The position numbers and the translations under genes are program-made. Under the pieces are notes generated by a model that saw nothing but the letters and a program-made list of their open reading frames with translations, was not told where the DNA came from and made no database searches. Source: Rickettsiales bacterium (GTDB lineage Bacteria > Pseudomonadota > Alphaproteobacteria > Rs-D84). From it: DNA of 7,022 nt. Positions 4,883-7,022 of this stretch are shown here, piece after piece (the first letter of the stretch is position 1; each line of letters starts with the position of its first letter). The DNA lies in the NCBI GenBank assembly GCA_031259365.1, contig JAIRLP010000121.1:1-7022 (forward strand), given 5' to 3'.

Positions 4883-7022
4883 ATGCTTACACTTATAGAT
4901 GGAAACTCTTTACTATTTCGTGCCTATTATGGCGTGCGCGGACGTTTATCACGGGCTGACGGAACGCCAACGGGCGCAGTGTATGGTTTTTATACTATGA
5001 TCTTGCCTGTGCTGGCCGCGGCAAAACCGGATGACACTTTTGTATGCGTCTTTGATGCATCACGCACAACTTTTAGAAACGACATCTATTCTGAATACAA
5101 AGCTAATCGTCAAGACACACCCGAAGATCTGTTGGTTCAGATGGAACTGATCCGCGATGGCGTTCGTTCCATGGGCATGCCGGTTTTATGTGTCCCAGGC
5201 GTCGAAGCAGACGATGTCATGGCCACCCTTGCCCGCGAAAATTGCCACAGCGTTGACGCAACCCGAATCATCACCAGTGACAAAGACATCATGCAGTTGG
5301 TATCGACGTGTGTCTTCTTATATGATGGGATGAAGGAAATGGAAATCCGTGAACCCCAGGTTTTCGAAAAATTCGGTGTTCGTCCTGATCAAGTTATTGA
5401 TGTTCAAAGTCTGCAAGGGGATTCTTCGGATAATGTCCCCGGTGTTCCAGGTATTGGTCCAAAAAAGGCCGCAGAATTAATTAATCAATTCGGTTCTTTG
5501 GATAAATTGTATGAAAACCTGGGCGAGGTTAAAAATGACCGAATCAGACAACTGTTGATTGATCATGAAGACAAGGCACGCGTCTCGAAAAAACTGGTGA
5601 CCCTGAAAGACGATGTCAATTTGGATGGTTTAAAATTAACCCCATTTAAGTTCAATACACCAGCCGCTTTGGATTTTGTAAAAAACAAAATCGAAAGCAA
5701 TTCTTTGGCTGTCCGTATTGAAAAATTATTTCCATCCACTGCCACAGCTGAACCTGTTGAAATGCCGATTGTGGATGCGGGGCTTGCTTGCCCTGCTCTG
5801 TTCGAGGCATCAGAAAATACAGTAAATTCAAAAACGACTTCTGTTTTGGCGCCAGAATACAAAACAATCCTGTCGATTGCAGAATTAGATAATTTCTTGG
5901 CCACTGTCAAAGATGTTTTGGCCCTGGATACTGAAACAACCGGCCTGAACCAAATGGAAGATAAGATCGTGGGTATTTCCCTGGCCGCCGATTCCAAGAC
6001 CGGGGTTTATATCCCAATGCGTCATAAAAAACCTGCTAACGGATTATTTGACACCGGTGGCTTTATCCCAACACAACTAGATATAGACTTGGTTAAGCAG
6101 AAATTATGGTCATATTTGGTAAATCCGAACATTATAAAAGTTGGCCACAACCTGAAATACGATCTGCATATCTTGGCCAACGAAGGCTGGGACATCAGCG
6201 CGATTGAACCAATTGATGATACAATGCTGATGTCATATGTTTTGCATGGGGCGTTGCATGCGCATAACTTGGATGAATTGGCCAAATTATATCTGGAACA
6301 TGAAAATATCACTTTCAGTTCCCTGTTTCCTGCAAAAACCAAGGAAAAACGTTTTGATGAACTGGAAATTGAAACAGCCACGCCATATGCCGCCGAAGAT
6401 TCTGTTGTCTGCTTTGCATTATATGAAGAATTCAAAAGCAAATTGGGGGGCCAAGAAAAATTAAACAAGTTGTATGAAAATTGTGATCGTCCATTATTGA
6501 AGATATTACTTAAGATGGAACGTGATGGTGTTTTGGTCGACAAGAATAAGTTACAACATCTATCCTTGATCTTTCATGCACAGTTGTCATCACTGGAATC
6601 TGAAATTTGGGCGCTGGCTGGACATGAATTTAATATCGCCAGTCCGAAACAATTGGGCACTATTTTATTTGACGAATTGAATCTGTCGGCAAATAAAAAG
6701 CGCAGTACAGATGCAGATACCTTGACAGAGTTGATAGATAGTCACCCAATTATTGAAAAAGTTCTTAATTGGCGTTCTATCGCAAAACTAGCGGGGACTT
6801 ACGCGGACGCATTGCCGCGACAAATAGGGTCGGATTCACGAATTCACACCACTTATTTGCAAACAAGTACCAATACTGGACGTTTATCCAGCCGGGATCC
6901 GAACTTGCAAAACATCCCAATCAAGACGGAATTGGGTGAAGAAATTCGCAAGTGTTTTATCGCCGCCCCTGGTAAAGTTTTAATCTCAGCCGACTATTCT
7001 CAGATCCAATTAAGATTGTTGG
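4883..7022 (+). CDS. polA: DNA polymerase I (3' end outside window)
   Basis: This enzyme fills gaps and removes RNA primers during replication and repair. About 713 residues are visible; the frame has no stop up to the right edge. The 5'-nuclease domain (about 1-290) keeps the metal ligands: Asp6, Asp58, Glu108-x-Asp110-Asp111, Asp133-x-Asp135, and Asp180/Asp183 in G-D-S-S-D-N. The proofreading domain (about 336-515) is intact: D-T-E (Asp349, Glu351), N-L-K-Y-D (Asp427) and Y-A-A-E-D (Tyr502, Asp506). The polymerase domain starts near 520 and shows T-G-R-L-S-S (Arg667, E. coli Arg668) and motif A D-Y-S-Q-I (Asp704, E. coli Asp705). The steric-gate Glu expected at 709 (E. coli Glu710) is Gln, codon CAA at 7007-7009. 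Motifs B and C lie beyond the edge. No good dedicated promoter is evident; read-through past the weak hairpin, or a promoter inside the barrel gene, is possible. Confidence 0.97.
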   Translation, partial: MLTLIDGNSLLFRAYYGVRGRLSRADGTPTGAVYGFYTMILPVLAAAKPDDTFVCVFDASRTTFRNDIYSEYKANRQDTPEDLLVQMELIRDGVRSMGMPVLCVPGVEADDVMATLARENCHSVDATRIITSDKDIMQLVSTCVFLYDGMKEMEIREPQVFEKFGVRPDQVIDVQSLQGDSSDNVPGVPGIGPKKAAELINQFGSLDKLYENLGEVKNDRIRQLLIDHEDKARVSKKLVTLKDDVNLDGLKLTPFKFNTPAALDFVKNKIESNSLAVRIEKLFPSTATAEPVEMPIVDAGLACPALFEASENTVNSKTTSVLAPEYKTILSIAELDNFLATVKDVLALDTETTGLNQMEDKIVGISLAADSKTGVYIPMRHKKPANGLFDTGGFIPTQLDIDLVKQKLWSYLVNPNIIKVGHNLKYDLHILANEGWDISAIEPIDDTMLMSYVLHGALHAHNLDELAKLYLEHENITFSSLFPAKTKEKRFDELEIETATPYAAEDSVVCFALYEEFKSKLGGQEKLNKLYENCDRPLLKILLKMERDGVLVDKNKLQHLSLIFHAQLSSLESEIWALAGHEFNIASPKQLGTILFDELNLSANKKRSTDADTLTELIDSHPIIEKVLNWRSIAKLAGTYADALPRQIGSDSRIHTTYLQTSTNTGRLSSRDPNLQNIPIKTELGEEIRKCFIAAPGKVLISADYSQIQLRLL

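Noticed and set aside
5563..6543. Two minus-strand open frames (144 and 173 codons) inside polA
   Set aside because: The forward frame is continuous with all exonuclease and linker motifs of DNA polymerase I; the reverse frames show no recognisable content.
1..7022. CRISPR arrays, tRNA/rRNA genes, insertion-sequence ends or transposase genes
   Set aside because: No regularly spaced direct repeats, no cloverleaf or rRNA-like segments, and no transposase or terminal inverted repeats were seen; genes fill nearly all of the window and no gap exceeds about 150 bases.

Overview
This window (about 7.0 kb, moderate GC, standard genetic code) looks like chromosomal DNA of a Gram-negative bacterium. 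Evidence for this is a signal-peptide outer-membrane beta-barrel protein ending in an aromatic residue, a lipobox lipoprotein, and two house-keeping genes, peptidyl-tRNA hydrolase (pth) and DNA polymerase I (polA). Cysteine-rich secreted proteins combined with InlB-type B repeats and CPAGYYC motifs resemble proteins I associate with uncultured host-gut Alphaproteobacteria. That placement is recollection plus inference and not proven here.

Layout. Positions 1-1847 hold the 3' part of a large cysteine-rich protein of unknown function (+), cut by the left edge and closed by a strong terminator. Positions 1997-2440 encode a small lipoprotein (+) with its own promoter, Shine-Dalgarno sequence and terminator. 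Positions 2508-3719 encode a secreted cysteine-rich protein with two divergent InlB/Flg_new-type repeats (+), whose start codon lies just behind a candidate promoter and has no Shine-Dalgarno sequence. Its stop overlaps the stop of pth, which runs the other way (3716-4240, -). Between pth and the beta-barrel gene (4287-4826, +) is a very compact divergent promoter region centred on a perfect 10-bp palindrome. After a hairpin, polA begins at 4883 (+) and runs off the right edge at motif A of the polymerase domain.

How it fits together. The left half is a run of three independently terminated genes for exported proteins, two of them extremely cysteine-rich. They are probably envelope or surface factors whose folding needs periplasmic disulfide formation. 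The right half is core information processing (pth, polA) with a porin-like small barrel gene between. I see no evidence of a classical mobile element, CRISPR array, tRNA or rRNA.

Most notable observations. (1) The polA reading frame has Gln in place of the nearly universal steric-gate Glu of motif A (E. coli Glu710). (2) The partial protein at the left carries six C-x6-C modules plus a CC-x10-CC element in an unrecognised architecture. (3) Pth stops about 20 residues short of the usual C-terminus, exactly where it meets the convergent cysteine-rich gene. (4) The third gene may be transcribed as a nearly leaderless mRNA.
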